This document shows, one piece after another, positions 28,401-36,331 of a DNA stretch of 64,000 nt. The notes below the pieces were generated by a model that was not told the DNA's origin, ran no database searches, and saw only the letters and a program-made list of their open reading frames with translations. Location of the stretch: contig CAYWQB010000005.1 of NCBI GenBank assembly GCA_964460785.1, forward strand, positions 1 to 64,000. The letters are read 5' to 3'. The translations under genes were made by a program, and so were the position numbers. Source of the stretch: CAYWQB01 sp964460785 (lineage in GTDB: Bacteria > Chlamydiota > Chlamydiia > Chlamydiales > CAYWQB01). Each line of letters begins with the position of its first letter. The stretch's first letter is position 1.

Positions 28401-29883
28401 TAAAGTCTCGGAATACTTGCACCACATCATCTGTGGCTCCCTCAAGAGGTTGGTCTATCCCAAAGTGTGCTTTCAGCTCATCAGCAGAGGCACGGTCTAG
28501 GTCAGGGCAGTCAGCAGAAACTAGCTTTTTCTGCAGTGCAGGATTGAGAGCAGGGCGAAGATCAATTCCTTCATGCTTTAATTGATGCAGACGCTGCTCC
28601 TGCTGTAAAAAATCGATGACTTTGTCCCTCTCTGCAGGAAACAGTGTTTCAATAGATTGCCCTTCTGCAAGTTCAGTGTCTTTGGTAATGGTTGCCGACC
28701 CTGTGATCGCTGCCTGGATTTTCTCTTTGCTAACCGCATCACTTGGGATATCTACAGTTGTGCGTAGCCGCTCAAGAGCAGGGATTTCTGCCTCATAACG
28801 AATCAAGCCCTGTCCTGGAGAGCCTTCTGATAGAAGAAGCTTTCTTTGTTGTTCGGACTCTTTTGATAGCGAGTCATCTCCACGGATTAGCATAGCTAGA
28901 GCTTGAAGAGGGGTTGTCTCTGCTCTTAAAGCTGTAAATGACTCCTGTAGATCAGGGTACTTATCAAGAGAAATCTCAGATAAGCCTGAGATATCGATAG
29001 GGCTATCCATTAGATCAAGAATTGCTAAGCTATCCTCTTGCATTGGTTTCACAGCCTCTGCGTCAAGGGCAGGTGGGCTTTCTTTAGGGAAACTAGCTAT
29101 CCATTCTTGAAGCTCTGCCTCTTTTTGCTCAGCTTTTGTGGGTGAAAGGAAGCGAGCTAAGAAAAGCTCACTGAGCTTTTCTTTAAGCTCTCCTTGCTTG
29201 GAAGCTGGGAATGCTCCTAGCCATGTATCATAGGGGTCTTCGGATAAGAATGTCTCAACATGAACCTTAGCCGATTCTTGTAATTTCGCTGCCTGTAAGG
29301 GAGATAGCTTAGGCCTGCGGGCTGGAGGCATAGCTAGCCACTCTTTTAAATTTGAGGGGAGGGATCTTGGAATGGAGATGTCTGTTGCTTCAGAATAGGC
29401 ATCTGGAGAATCTAGAGTGCTTTTTGTGTCGGTGATGCTTTCTCGGTCTCCTTCTACATCTTCTTCAAGAAACATATCTCCTGTTTCAGTAATCACCTCT
29501 TTAGCGATCTCTATGATTCTTGCCCCAAGACTCCCAATGGTGTCACCACTCACATCTTTGTTTTTCACTGCATGGTAGTCTTCTTTGCGATAGTAGGAGA
29601 GCTTGCGTGTGCCAGATCCATCCATAGAGAATTTCACACGGCTATCCGCAGCAACTTGGGTTGAAGCATGGTTATAGCGGGCAATAAGAGACTCTAGCTC
29701 TCTTTGCTTCTGGGGACTGATTGATCCAGCTGCTTTTTTTAGGTCGGAGGCACGCAGAGAAAACTTACGCCCTTCGGCTGTTGTATAACGAACTTTTGTT
29801 TGTTCTTGGATTGCCTTCCGGCTCTCCGCTTGGTCAACCCGGTCCATCCTAGATGAGCTGCCACTACTATTTACTCCAGACAT
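25414..29883 (-). CDS. Giant coiled-coil protein of unknown function (1489 aa)
   Basis: Not recognised. Soluble, no signal peptide. Contains several helical blocks: residues ~30-60 (basic), ~140-330 acidic with ILDLMDSPIDISGLSE, ~780-1000 coiled coil, and a C-terminal coiled coil at ~1230-1489 (EEHQRKIEQLQEDYDGDKRA). A local repeated idea is seen in DTWLGAFPASKQGELKEKLSE and EWIASFPKESPP, but no clean tandem repeat. The start MSGVNSSGSSSR follows AGGGGGAA on the minus strand. Its size and helix content resemble large chlamydial effector-like proteins. Transcribed alone: a terminator separates it from the gene upstream at 29979. Confidence 0.65.
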   Translation of the reverse strand: MSGVNSSGSSSRMDRVDQAESRKAIQEQTKVRYTTAEGRKFSLRASDLKKAAGSISPQKQRELESLIARYNHASTQVAADSRVKFSMDGSGTRKLSYYRKEDYHAVKNKDVSGDTIGSLGARIIEIAKEVITETGDMFLEEDVEGDRESITDTKSTLDSPDAYSEATDISIPRSLPSNLKEWLAMPPARRPKLSPLQAAKLQESAKVHVETFLSEDPYDTWLGAFPASKQGELKEKLSELFLARFLSPTKAEQKEAELQEWIASFPKESPPALDAEAVKPMQEDSLAILDLMDSPIDISGLSEISLDKYPDLQESFTALRAETTPLQALAMLIRGDDSLSKESEQQRKLLLSEGSPGQGLIRYEAEIPALERLRTTVDIPSDAVSKEKIQAAITGSATITKDTELAEGQSIETLFPAERDKVIDFLQQEQRLHQLKHEGIDLRPALNPALQKKLVSADCPDLDRASADELKAHFGIDQPLEGATDDVVQVFRDFMKKERRIQTGLDASVSAYEQAHALIDEDITPPSESMRFADLREDLPLLSESQKQRFWFAIQHGTFIDRADGIGDAREKEECMQFLGSEESRFVQARAGVRDYLLTCLAKSTPYEASAIKKILKDQGCSPHEVESINNNLFQNLSGLRQSNSASLRALPIGPEKPSTHEALPAFLNIRSLTKEQVIKISPEQKENLYQQAMRDFHAGWSSSPSVEEVCKRYVDLCLEKAANGKEVQETDLNTLLQELAPDNTELQETIKAGLRSVDVGIYEIGHGSPPSLAILPSDADLNTYQRECIASDITRLRKLQGTKVAKERSELEANLSSLRKQRAAIDRYLKEDKAWDKASATVGDRLKQKSTALKESRFSSESSWSRNRRSWMELTNAKKGDAWYQSALRWMGRRLPSGASIDNARQRAKDIKKLEETLAVVDRLVDSGKPPTTAERKSILAAAASLRGMTHTINYDAGKSEQEFGARVTQMAESLEQFAEHGAAIAHIQMGSNHHQAYARARHLDQAIVATEQRIESLSAPDAAELAELDQFRKGTISIDDLRVALGGDFPEDALTIPPRTPEEHGGDLTKAEVRGKMFDQVMTDLEHLDASPDGEAALFELTESAKKTALSAIEEQREAFVQGDISFADLEESLHAAIEEIDDSSDIDKAIRESIASLRHTPFSSLTAISGEEGLAPTEDVVPDAAPKGTGDQGFSPLEMETALLKSEIEQVHSDLMSTGRGLLGNCPLEDFERILAEKGAGTSLEDLTGDLHTREPKKFEHLQHVVAQLEPVRASLSALEAKMNEGLSHEDIREFKRDLESQRIEAEVSKRTFLGGSLQGDALDLAKRHLTELTEKGEGLITQTEGLLHAKGLWEEHQRKIEQLQEDYDGDKRALEASLQRIEANLATARRSGEDLSALEDSLQEAKRVIASTKASFSDRLSTLKEANHTLLSLLAKQAGLPAGTALSEDNVLPRVEVKLYTLAEQQRETDQQVAELRARLPDEDS

Positions 29884-29900
29884 CCCTAAACTTCCCCCTC

Positions 29901-29945
29901 ACTAAAAAAGAATCTCCCCCACACCATTTTAATGGATGGGGGAGA
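29901..29945 (-). terminator. Rho-independent terminator of the SUMF1-domain gene
   Basis: On the minus strand TCTCCCCCA pairs with TGGGGGAGA (outer arms 29913-29921 and 29937-29945) with an inner CCAT/ATGG stem, followed by TTCTTTTTT. It lies just after the stop at 29979. Confidence 0.8.
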
Positions 29946-29978
29946 CCATAGTAAAATGAAAATTTAGTCTGATTACTG

Positions 29979-32900
29979 TTAAGGGGTTAGGGCTACCCGA
30001 AAACCAGTAAAGGCATCTGTTGTCTCTGGATCTAGAGGCATGCGTGCTGAACAGCGCAGCTCATATGAGAAGCTTGTATAGCTACCGCCCTTTGTCACTT
30101 TTTGCGAGCCATAGCCTGGGCCTTTGGGATTAAGAGAAGGCATTTGCTCATAATAGGTGGGGCTATACCAATCTTTCACCCATTCGCGGACATTCCCACT
30201 CATATCATAGCAGCCAGAGGGGCTAGTGGTGTCTTGGGTAGGAAGAAACTCTTCTCCAAGAGAGGAAGAGGATGTAAGAAGGTGAACACCGTCATAATAG
30301 CCCACCGGTTTGGTTCCTTCTGTTGCCTCCTGCTCTCCCCGGTAGCGACTCATATAGTTTGCTTGCTGCTCGCTAATTTGATTGCTTTGTGTAGCAAAAC
30401 GGTACTTCTTTAAAGGCTCCCCTTCTGTAGTTACTGCCATTGCGGCAGCCATCTCCCACTCAGCCTCAGAAGGAAGTCGCAACCCTTGATCTTCACAATA
30501 AAGGTCTGCTCCATACCATGAAACATATGTCACAGGGTGCTTGGTAAAACCTTCTTGTGGATAAAAAGCAGGACCCTCCTCTCGAAGGCGGAAATAGATC
30601 TTGCTATTAGGAGCTGCATCCGTTGTTTCAAATAGAAGGCGTCCATTCAGGTCATAAATGCGTCCCCTCTCTTTGCCTGACTGCTCAAGTGAGATTAAAC
30701 CGTTGGCATAAGCATCTGTGAGCCAAAGAGCAAACTCTTCATTTGTTACCTCTTTAGAGCCGATCATAAATCGATCAAGGTCTACAGTGCGAGTGGGGCG
30801 CTCATCAGATGCCCCCTCCCCGAAGGTATCCCCCACAATGACGGGCCCTCGAGGGATTTCTACCAAGTCAATAATAGGGGTATACTCACCACCAACGACC
30901 GCACGCTCTCCCTCTAGAACCGAGATGACTTGAGGCTCTGGAGGTTGAAAACCAAAAAGTTCATTAAAGCGCACTTCATACTCTCCAGAGAAGGCAAATG
31001 GAATAATTTGACTCTTGCCCATATAGGGGCCCAAAACTTGGCCTGTTGCAAGTTCTGTCACAGTAAAAGAAGCTTGGTCTAGATTCGTTTCAACCTTTAA
31101 GCTACCACTGGACTCTTGATAGATACCGTGGATATAGCTTGGCTGAGAAGACTTTAGCGCAACAATTTGTGTTTGTGGGTGGTTGCCTCCATAGCGAACA
31201 GCCTCTTCACCTGTTATAGGTAAAAACTGCACTCTATACTGCCCTTCGGGGAGAGCGAAGGTTTGGGCCCCACCGGTAATTTGCTTTGTGTAGGTCCGCC
31301 CCTTTTGTGCACCATCTATGCGTGTTAAGCGAGAAGAAAAACGATTCACATTCGCAGAAAGAATGATGGAAGCGCGTTTTGCATAGTTCACGCGCAGTGA
31401 AACATCTCCCTCATCAGGAATCGTGATTTGCACAGGCTCCGGTGCAAGAATTTCTTCATTGCTTGCAGGAGCAAAGACTAGAAGGTAGGCTCCTGGGCGG
31501 AGCCCTGAGAAAGTAGTTTGTAAGCCAGCCCCTTCCCAGCTTTCTGCATAGTCTACATTGGATAGAGTGTAAAAAGCATCCTCTAGGTTTGTAGAGAGTG
31601 TGAGGCTGTGCCCTTTGAGTACAAAGTTTGGTGTTAGAACATGTGTGTTATCTGCAGTCACCTCTACTCGCTGTGGGGCTAATGGAAGATAAAGAGGTGG
31701 CGTGTCATAGGAGACGGTATATTGGCCAATAGGGAGAGCTTCAGATTCCCACATTGCTTGTTTAGAGGCGGAGTCATTGAGAAGAAGATCCTCTGCAACA
31801 ATGGTGCCTAGACTATTTTGAATGCGGAAGGCAACTTCAGTTTCTGGGTCTAAATCTGCTTCAATCGCTAAAGAGCCAAATTCTTGTACATAGTCAAGCT
31901 TGGCATGAAGAGACTGGCCAACTTCTAAAGCAAAGGGGCCTGAAGGAGAAAGCTTTAACTGCCAGCCGTTGGGGATTGCCGCGCGGATTTGGTAGTCTTC
32001 CCCTGCGGGAAGGGTCACCTCTGACGAGTTGCCCTTTTGGCTTAAGATCGCTTTGCTTCCCTGCATTAGAACCCAGCGAAGATCCGGACGATTACTCTCT
32101 AGGTTAAAGGAGGCGACCTGTGGCTGGTAGACAGCTTGTATGGGGCCAGCTTGTTGATTGTAAGTAATAGAAACAGGGATGGCTTCAGGTGTGCTAAACC
32201 CTTCAACATCTCCAAAAAAGATCAGGTAGTCACCAGGAAGAAGGTTCTCGACAGAAAGTTCCGTAGATTGTGTGCTGGCAACGATTTCACGCGTCTCATT
32301 CACTAGGGTGATGAGGGAAGACTCTTGGCTATCGATCTGCTGGCCTTGCAAAGAGGTAAGAACTGATAAGCTCCCATAGCGAGGTTTAAAAGTTTGCTGA
32401 ATTTCTGTTACCTGCCCTTCTTTGACTTCAATCTCTAGCTCTGGAACGGGCTCAAAGACGCCTTTCTCTGTGGGTAAAACAAAAGCCAGCTGGTAGGCAC
32501 CGACCGGTAGGTCTGGAATAATGACCTTGCGAATATTGCCTAGAGGGGAATCAATATAGTTGTCAGCTTGCGGGTAAAGCTCTCGTTGAGATGAGCCTTT
32601 TGGCGAGATCCAAAAGCGCACTTCATCAAGGATATCATCATAAGCTTCCGTATCATAAGTGATGATCATTGCTCCATTGCGTCTTGAGTAGTACCCTTCA
32701 AAGGGACCCGCTATAGAGCCTGGGCTGATTTCAAAAAGAATCGGGTCAGGGCTTTGGAATCCTTCAATCTCACTAAAAGAGAGAGTATATGCGCCCGGGA
32801 GTAGGGAGTCGATTTCAAGCTCTCCAACATTGGACTCTGCAATAATTTTACCTGTGCGGTCTGTGACTTTTAGCGTAGGTGAAGCGGTCTCTGGCGCATT

Positions 32901-34106
32901 GCTAGGTAAAATCGCAAAAGCTTCCATGCGTCCGCTATTGGAGCCTATAGACACATCAAGAGCCGCTTCTTCTCCTGGTAAAATGACAAACTGTAAAGGT
33001 TCGGGGAGCTGGTAAAAAGAAGTTTTGGCATTTGGCTCTTTGAAAGAGAGCTCATATGTGCCTGCTGGTAAATCATTTACTCGTAGCACAGCTTTGTCTT
33101 CTGATGCCACTAAGTACTCTTCTTTGCCACTTCCTCCAGGGAAAAGNNNNNNNNNNNNNNNNNNNNNNNNNNNNNNNNNNNNNNNNNNNNNNNNNNNNNN
33201 NNNNNNNNNNNNNNNNNNNNNNNNNNNNNNNNNNNNNNNNNNNNNNAAGCTAGGATGTGCGTGATACGTGCTGTACTCTATGAGAAGGGATCCTGGATCT
33301 GCTGTGTACTCACCGGTGATCTGGTAAGGCCCTTGAAGAAGGCGGTAGCGGCCCATAAAGCCTTCGTCCCCAGGCATTTGATATCCTTGGATAGGAGGGA
33401 ACTCAACAACGTAGTCTCCAGGTTCAACATCCTCTGGAGATCCCCAAAGAGTCATCTCTTTAGACCAAAGAATGGATTCTGTTTCAGGATCAACACGGTG
33501 CAAAATAACACCCTTCCCTGTAGTGAGCTCTTCAGGTTCTGCAGTGATTGAAATTTGCGTGGGGATAGGAGAAAGTTCTACATCGACTAAAGTCATTTCT
33601 TCATTACTTAGGATGGAAAACTCCACAGGAGCTAGGACCTCATAGTCCTCTGCATAGACTTGCAGAGTATAATCTCCAGGTGGCAGATAAATAGCTGGAA
33701 TATCATTGAGATATTCAGGAAGGACCTCTCCCTCTTTAATCGTATTCTCTCCTTGGTTGATATAGTATTTAAAAGGGACACGGTGCTTCCCTGTTAAATT
33801 TAAATAGGCTTTGCCTTGGAGTTGTTGCACCTCAACAAGGTGGTAACGAGCCCCTTTCACCTGGCTTGCAAAGACCTTTAGGGAGCCATCTCCCTCAAAA
33901 GCTGGGTGTTGATATAGGATATCTCGCAGCTTACCCTGACGCTTGTCTGGCCGGTTACCTTCTACATGCAAGTAGATAAAGCCGGGCTCAGTTTGGACTT
34001 CAATGGAGCGGCTGACAGGTTGAATGTCTTGCGTGTTGGACTGAGAAAAGAGAGAGGCTGTCACAAGTGAAGCCACAAATAAAAAAAGGCTGAGCATGCG
34101 ATGCAT
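29979..34106 (-). CDS. Secreted multi-repeat protein with C-terminal SUMF1/FGE-like domain
   Basis: About 1375 aa, with a signal peptide (FLFVASLVTASLFSQS) and then ten or so beta-sandwich-like repeats with the signature LPxGxYxLxF...G...P.P..v.I..G (LPPGDYTLQVY, LLPGAYTLSFSEIEGF, LLPGDYLIFFGDVEGF, LRPGAYLLVFAP), like prealbumin/PEGA-type extracellular domains. The last ~260 residues are a SUMF1 domain: VEIPRGPVIVGD, EVTNEEFALWL, HPVTYVSWYGADLYCEDQGLRLPSEAEWE, GCYDMSGNVREWVKDW, KGGSYTSFSY and TGFRVAL. The two catalytic cysteines of formylglycine-generating enzymes are absent (GGSYTSFSYELRC), so a binding role is more likely. ATG 34106 is chosen for its AGGAG; TTG 34133 is less likely. A 100-N gap interrupts it at 33147-33246, so its true length is uncertain. 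Confidence 0.75.
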   Translation of the reverse strand: MHRMLSLFLFVASLVTASLFSQSNTQDIQPVSRSIEVQTEPGFIYLHVEGNRPDKRQGKLRDILYQHPAFEGDGSLKVFASQVKGARYHLVEVQQLQGKAYLNLTGKHRVPFKYYINQGENTIKEGEVLPEYLNDIPAIYLPPGDYTLQVYAEDYEVLAPVEFSILSNEEMTLVDVELSPIPTQISITAEPEELTTGKGVILHRVDPETESILWSKEMTLWGSPEDVEPGDYVVEFPPIQGYQMPGDEGFMGRYRLLQGPYQITGEYTADPGSLLIEYSTYHAHPSXXXXXXXXXXXXXXXXXXXXXXXXXXXXXXXXXXLFPGGSGKEEYLVASEDKAVLRVNDLPAGTYELSFKEPNAKTSFYQLPEPLQFVILPGEEAALDVSIGSNSGRMEAFAILPSNAPETASPTLKVTDRTGKIIAESNVGELEIDSLLPGAYTLSFSEIEGFQSPDPILFEISPGSIAGPFEGYYSRRNGAMIITYDTEAYDDILDEVRFWISPKGSSQRELYPQADNYIDSPLGNIRKVIIPDLPVGAYQLAFVLPTEKGVFEPVPELEIEVKEGQVTEIQQTFKPRYGSLSVLTSLQGQQIDSQESSLITLVNETREIVASTQSTELSVENLLPGDYLIFFGDVEGFSTPEAIPVSITYNQQAGPIQAVYQPQVASFNLESNRPDLRWVLMQGSKAILSQKGNSSEVTLPAGEDYQIRAAIPNGWQLKLSPSGPFALEVGQSLHAKLDYVQEFGSLAIEADLDPETEVAFRIQNSLGTIVAEDLLLNDSASKQAMWESEALPIGQYTVSYDTPPLYLPLAPQRVEVTADNTHVLTPNFVLKGHSLTLSTNLEDAFYTLSNVDYAESWEGAGLQTTFSGLRPGAYLLVFAPASNEEILAPEPVQITIPDEGDVSLRVNYAKRASIILSANVNRFSSRLTRIDGAQKGRTYTKQITGGAQTFALPEGQYRVQFLPITGEEAVRYGGNHPQTQIVALKSSQPSYIHGIYQESSGSLKVETNLDQASFTVTELATGQVLGPYMGKSQIIPFAFSGEYEVRFNELFGFQPPEPQVISVLEGERAVVGGEYTPIIDLVEIPRGPVIVGDTFGEGASDERPTRTVDLDRFMIGSKEVTNEEFALWLTDAYANGLISLEQSGKERGRIYDLNGRLLFETTDAAPNSKIYFRLREEGPAFYPQEGFTKHPVTYVSWYGADLYCEDQGLRLPSEAEWEMAAAMAVTTEGEPLKKYRFATQSNQISEQQANYMSRYRGEQEATEGTKPVGYYDGVHLLTSSSSLGEEFLPTQDTTSPSGCYDMSGNVREWVKDWYSPTYYEQMPSLNPKGPGYGSQKVTKGGSYTSFSYELRCSARMPLDPETTDAFTGFRVALTP
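33147..33246. other. Assembly gap of 100 N
   Basis: Exactly 100 undetermined bases inside the repeat region of the SUMF1-domain gene. A round 100 is commonly a placeholder for unknown length, so the frame across it is not proven. Confidence 0.98.
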
Positions 34107-34244
34107 CAGTGGCGATCTCCTAAGCTTACACAACCTTCTGAAAAGCAGAAGGAATCGTTAGAATTTTTCCATCAAGAGAGGAAATGATTTAGGCTTAACC
34201 TAACAAATATCGGTTTTAGGCGAGAGAAAAAATATTTTTGAATA

Positions 34245-34264
34245 GGGGGAGGCTAGCCTCCCCC
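34245..34264 (-). terminator. Terminator hairpin after htpG
   Basis: A perfect 20-base palindrome, GGGGGAGGCTAGCCTCCCCC, 13 bases beyond the htpG stop. On the minus strand it is followed by an A/T-rich stretch with ATTTTTT. It could also act on the plus strand, but no plus-strand gene ends here. Confidence 0.65.
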
Positions 34265-34276
34265 AAAGTAGAAGCT

Positions 34277-36097
34277 CTAGAGGTTCTTTTCAACAAGCTT
34301 GGTCAGCAATGCATGGCTTTCTTGCACAAAAGAGGCTAAGTCCTTGGCCTCTAGCTCTCTTTGTGAAAGCTTTGTGAGCTGATACAACTGCTTTGATAAG
34401 TGGCTGGCTGTTTGCGGATCCGAAGCTTGTAGCTTGTGAATCATTTGGACCAGCGGGTGGTTCGTATTTAGTACGAAAGTCGCTTTACAAGGTATGGGAG
34501 CTTCTTCTCCTTGTAGCTTGAAGTGGTCGCGCAGCCGGCGCATATTCTCATCAAAAACCAACATTGCAGGTAGAGACTCACTTGCTAAGCTTTTTGCTTC
34601 CACCTCTAGGGTGCTTTCCTCTTTCAGTTCCTTGCGGAAAAGATCTGCAATGCGCCCTGCTTCTGTTTTCCCTTCAGCATCAAGGACATTCTTCTCTTTA
34701 CTCTTATCTAAAAGGTTTTCCTCTAGCTCTGCATCAATGCGCTGAAATTTGGCTTGGTCCAACTTCTGCTCAATGGTTTGCATTAAAGCTGTATCGACAG
34801 GGGAAAGGGCCTTAAGAACTGTAATTCCCTTATCTTTATAGAGATTGATAAAGGAAGAGCCCTCATCTGTGCAGTAGTAGATTTTTCCTGGGCACTTTTC
34901 TTTATGCTGCTCAAGATAATCTTCTGCAGTGACCCACTCTCCGTCAACTGTTTGCCAGGTTAAGAAGCCTTTGACGCGGTCATAGAATTTGCTGTCCTCA
35001 ATGGCTCCGATCTTAATGATGAATCCCACATCTTCCCAGTTTTTCAAAAAGGCTTCACGGTCACTCTTGTATAGAGATGAAAGGCGATCTGAAACCTTCT
35101 TTGATACGTGAGAAGCGACCTGCTTGACTGTACGGTCGCTCTGCAGTTGGCTACGAGAGACATTCAAAGGGATGTCTGGACTGTCAATGACCCCTTTCAG
35201 CATCATGAGATACTCAGGTAACACATCTTTACAGTTTTCTGAGACAAAGACGCGATTGCAGTACAAGTGTACCGAGTCTTTAGGCATATGATAATGCTTA
35301 GGAAGCTTGGGAAAATAGAGGATGCCCTTAAGGTGAAAGGGATAATCTACATTCAGGTGCACCCAGAAAAGAGGATCCCCTTGCATAGGGTAGAGGTGGT
35401 GATAGAAGTCAATATAGTCTTTGTCTGTACACTCAGAGGGCGCTTTCATCCAAAGAGGTTCGTGGTCATTGATTTTGCTATCATTTAGGTAGACGGGGTA
35501 GGGAAGAAAAGCACAATATTTGCGCAGTAGGCCACGAATGGTTGCAGACTCTAAGTAGTCCTTATTGTCTTCATTGATAGATAGAATAATGTCTGTGCCT
35601 CGGCTTTTGCGGGAGCCTTCTTCGATAGAGTATGTAGAGCCTCCATCACATGACCAATACACAGGTTTTGCACCTTCTTGATAAGAAAGGGTTTGGATCT
35701 CTACCAATTTTGAGACCATATAGGCAGAATAGAAGCCAAGGCCAAAGTGACCAATGATTTGGTCTTGCTCAGATTTGTCTTCATACTTTTTAAGAAATTC
35801 TTCAGCTCCAGAAAAGGCAAGCTGGGCAATATATTTTTCTACCTCTTCAGCAGTCATGCCGATTCCGGTATCAGAAATCGTCAATGTTTGCGCTTTTTCA
35901 TCAATGCGAATATCCACACGTAGCTCATCATCAGAGATGGCGGCTTCCCCACGGTCGCGCAGCATCTTGATTTTTAATAGTGCATCACACGCATTGGATA
36001 CGAGCTCTCGAATAAAAATTTCTCGATCAGAGTAGAGCCAGCGCTTGATGATAGGTAATAGGTTTTCACTATGAATTTGAATCGAACCAGTTGTCAT
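34277..36097 (-). CDS. htpG: Molecular chaperone HtpG (Hsp90)
   Basis: ATP-dependent homodimeric chaperone of the cytoplasm. The GHKL ATPase domain has the expected motifs: FIRELVSNACDALLKI (N box, with the metal-binding Asn), ISDTGIGMT (G1) and GHFGLGFYSAYMVS (G2). The middle domain has the catalytic arginine region VSRSQLQSD. The C-terminal dimerisation domain is shorter than in E. coli (606 versus 624 aa). ATG 36097 has AAGGGAAG upstream. Monocistronic, divergent from nqrF. Confidence 0.95.
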   Translation of the reverse strand: MTTGSIQIHSENLLPIIKRWLYSDREIFIRELVSNACDALLKIKMLRDRGEAAISDDELRVDIRIDEKAQTLTISDTGIGMTAEEVEKYIAQLAFSGAEEFLKKYEDKSEQDQIIGHFGLGFYSAYMVSKLVEIQTLSYQEGAKPVYWSCDGGSTYSIEEGSRKSRGTDIILSINEDNKDYLESATIRGLLRKYCAFLPYPVYLNDSKINDHEPLWMKAPSECTDKDYIDFYHHLYPMQGDPLFWVHLNVDYPFHLKGILYFPKLPKHYHMPKDSVHLYCNRVFVSENCKDVLPEYLMMLKGVIDSPDIPLNVSRSQLQSDRTVKQVASHVSKKVSDRLSSLYKSDREAFLKNWEDVGFIIKIGAIEDSKFYDRVKGFLTWQTVDGEWVTAEDYLEQHKEKCPGKIYYCTDEGSSFINLYKDKGITVLKALSPVDTALMQTIEQKLDQAKFQRIDAELEENLLDKSKEKNVLDAEGKTEAGRIADLFRKELKEESTLEVEAKSLASESLPAMLVFDENMRRLRDHFKLQGEEAPIPCKATFVLNTNHPLVQMIHKLQASDPQTASHLSKQLYQLTKLSQRELEAKDLASFVQESHALLTKLVEKNL

Positions 36098-36171
36098 ACC
36101 ATCTTCCCTTTGTTGAGGTTAGGAGGAGAATAGAATGGCAAAAAAGAGGAGGAAATTCAACGGAAAATGCG

Positions 36172-36248
36172 TTGACAAAAAGCGCTGAAGGCTTTTACAA
36201 GATGCAACGCCCTTAAAAAATTGACTATCAGACCTCTTTTAGTATGGA
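36172..36248 (+). promoter_or_regulatory. Candidate sigma-66 promoters of nqrF
   Basis: Two possible pairs: TTGACA (36172) with TACAAG (36196), spacing 18; and TTGACT (36221) with TATGGA (36243), spacing 16. Both -10 boxes are poor matches to TATAAT. The rest of the 225-base htpG-nqrF gap shows no gene. Confidence 0.3.
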
Positions 36249-36331
36249 TGAAGAGGCTAAAAGTTGAAATTTTTTCTTGCGAAGAGCATACTAGGGCTCG
36301 ATAGGGGTCCTCTTAAGTAGGGATGAGGTCT

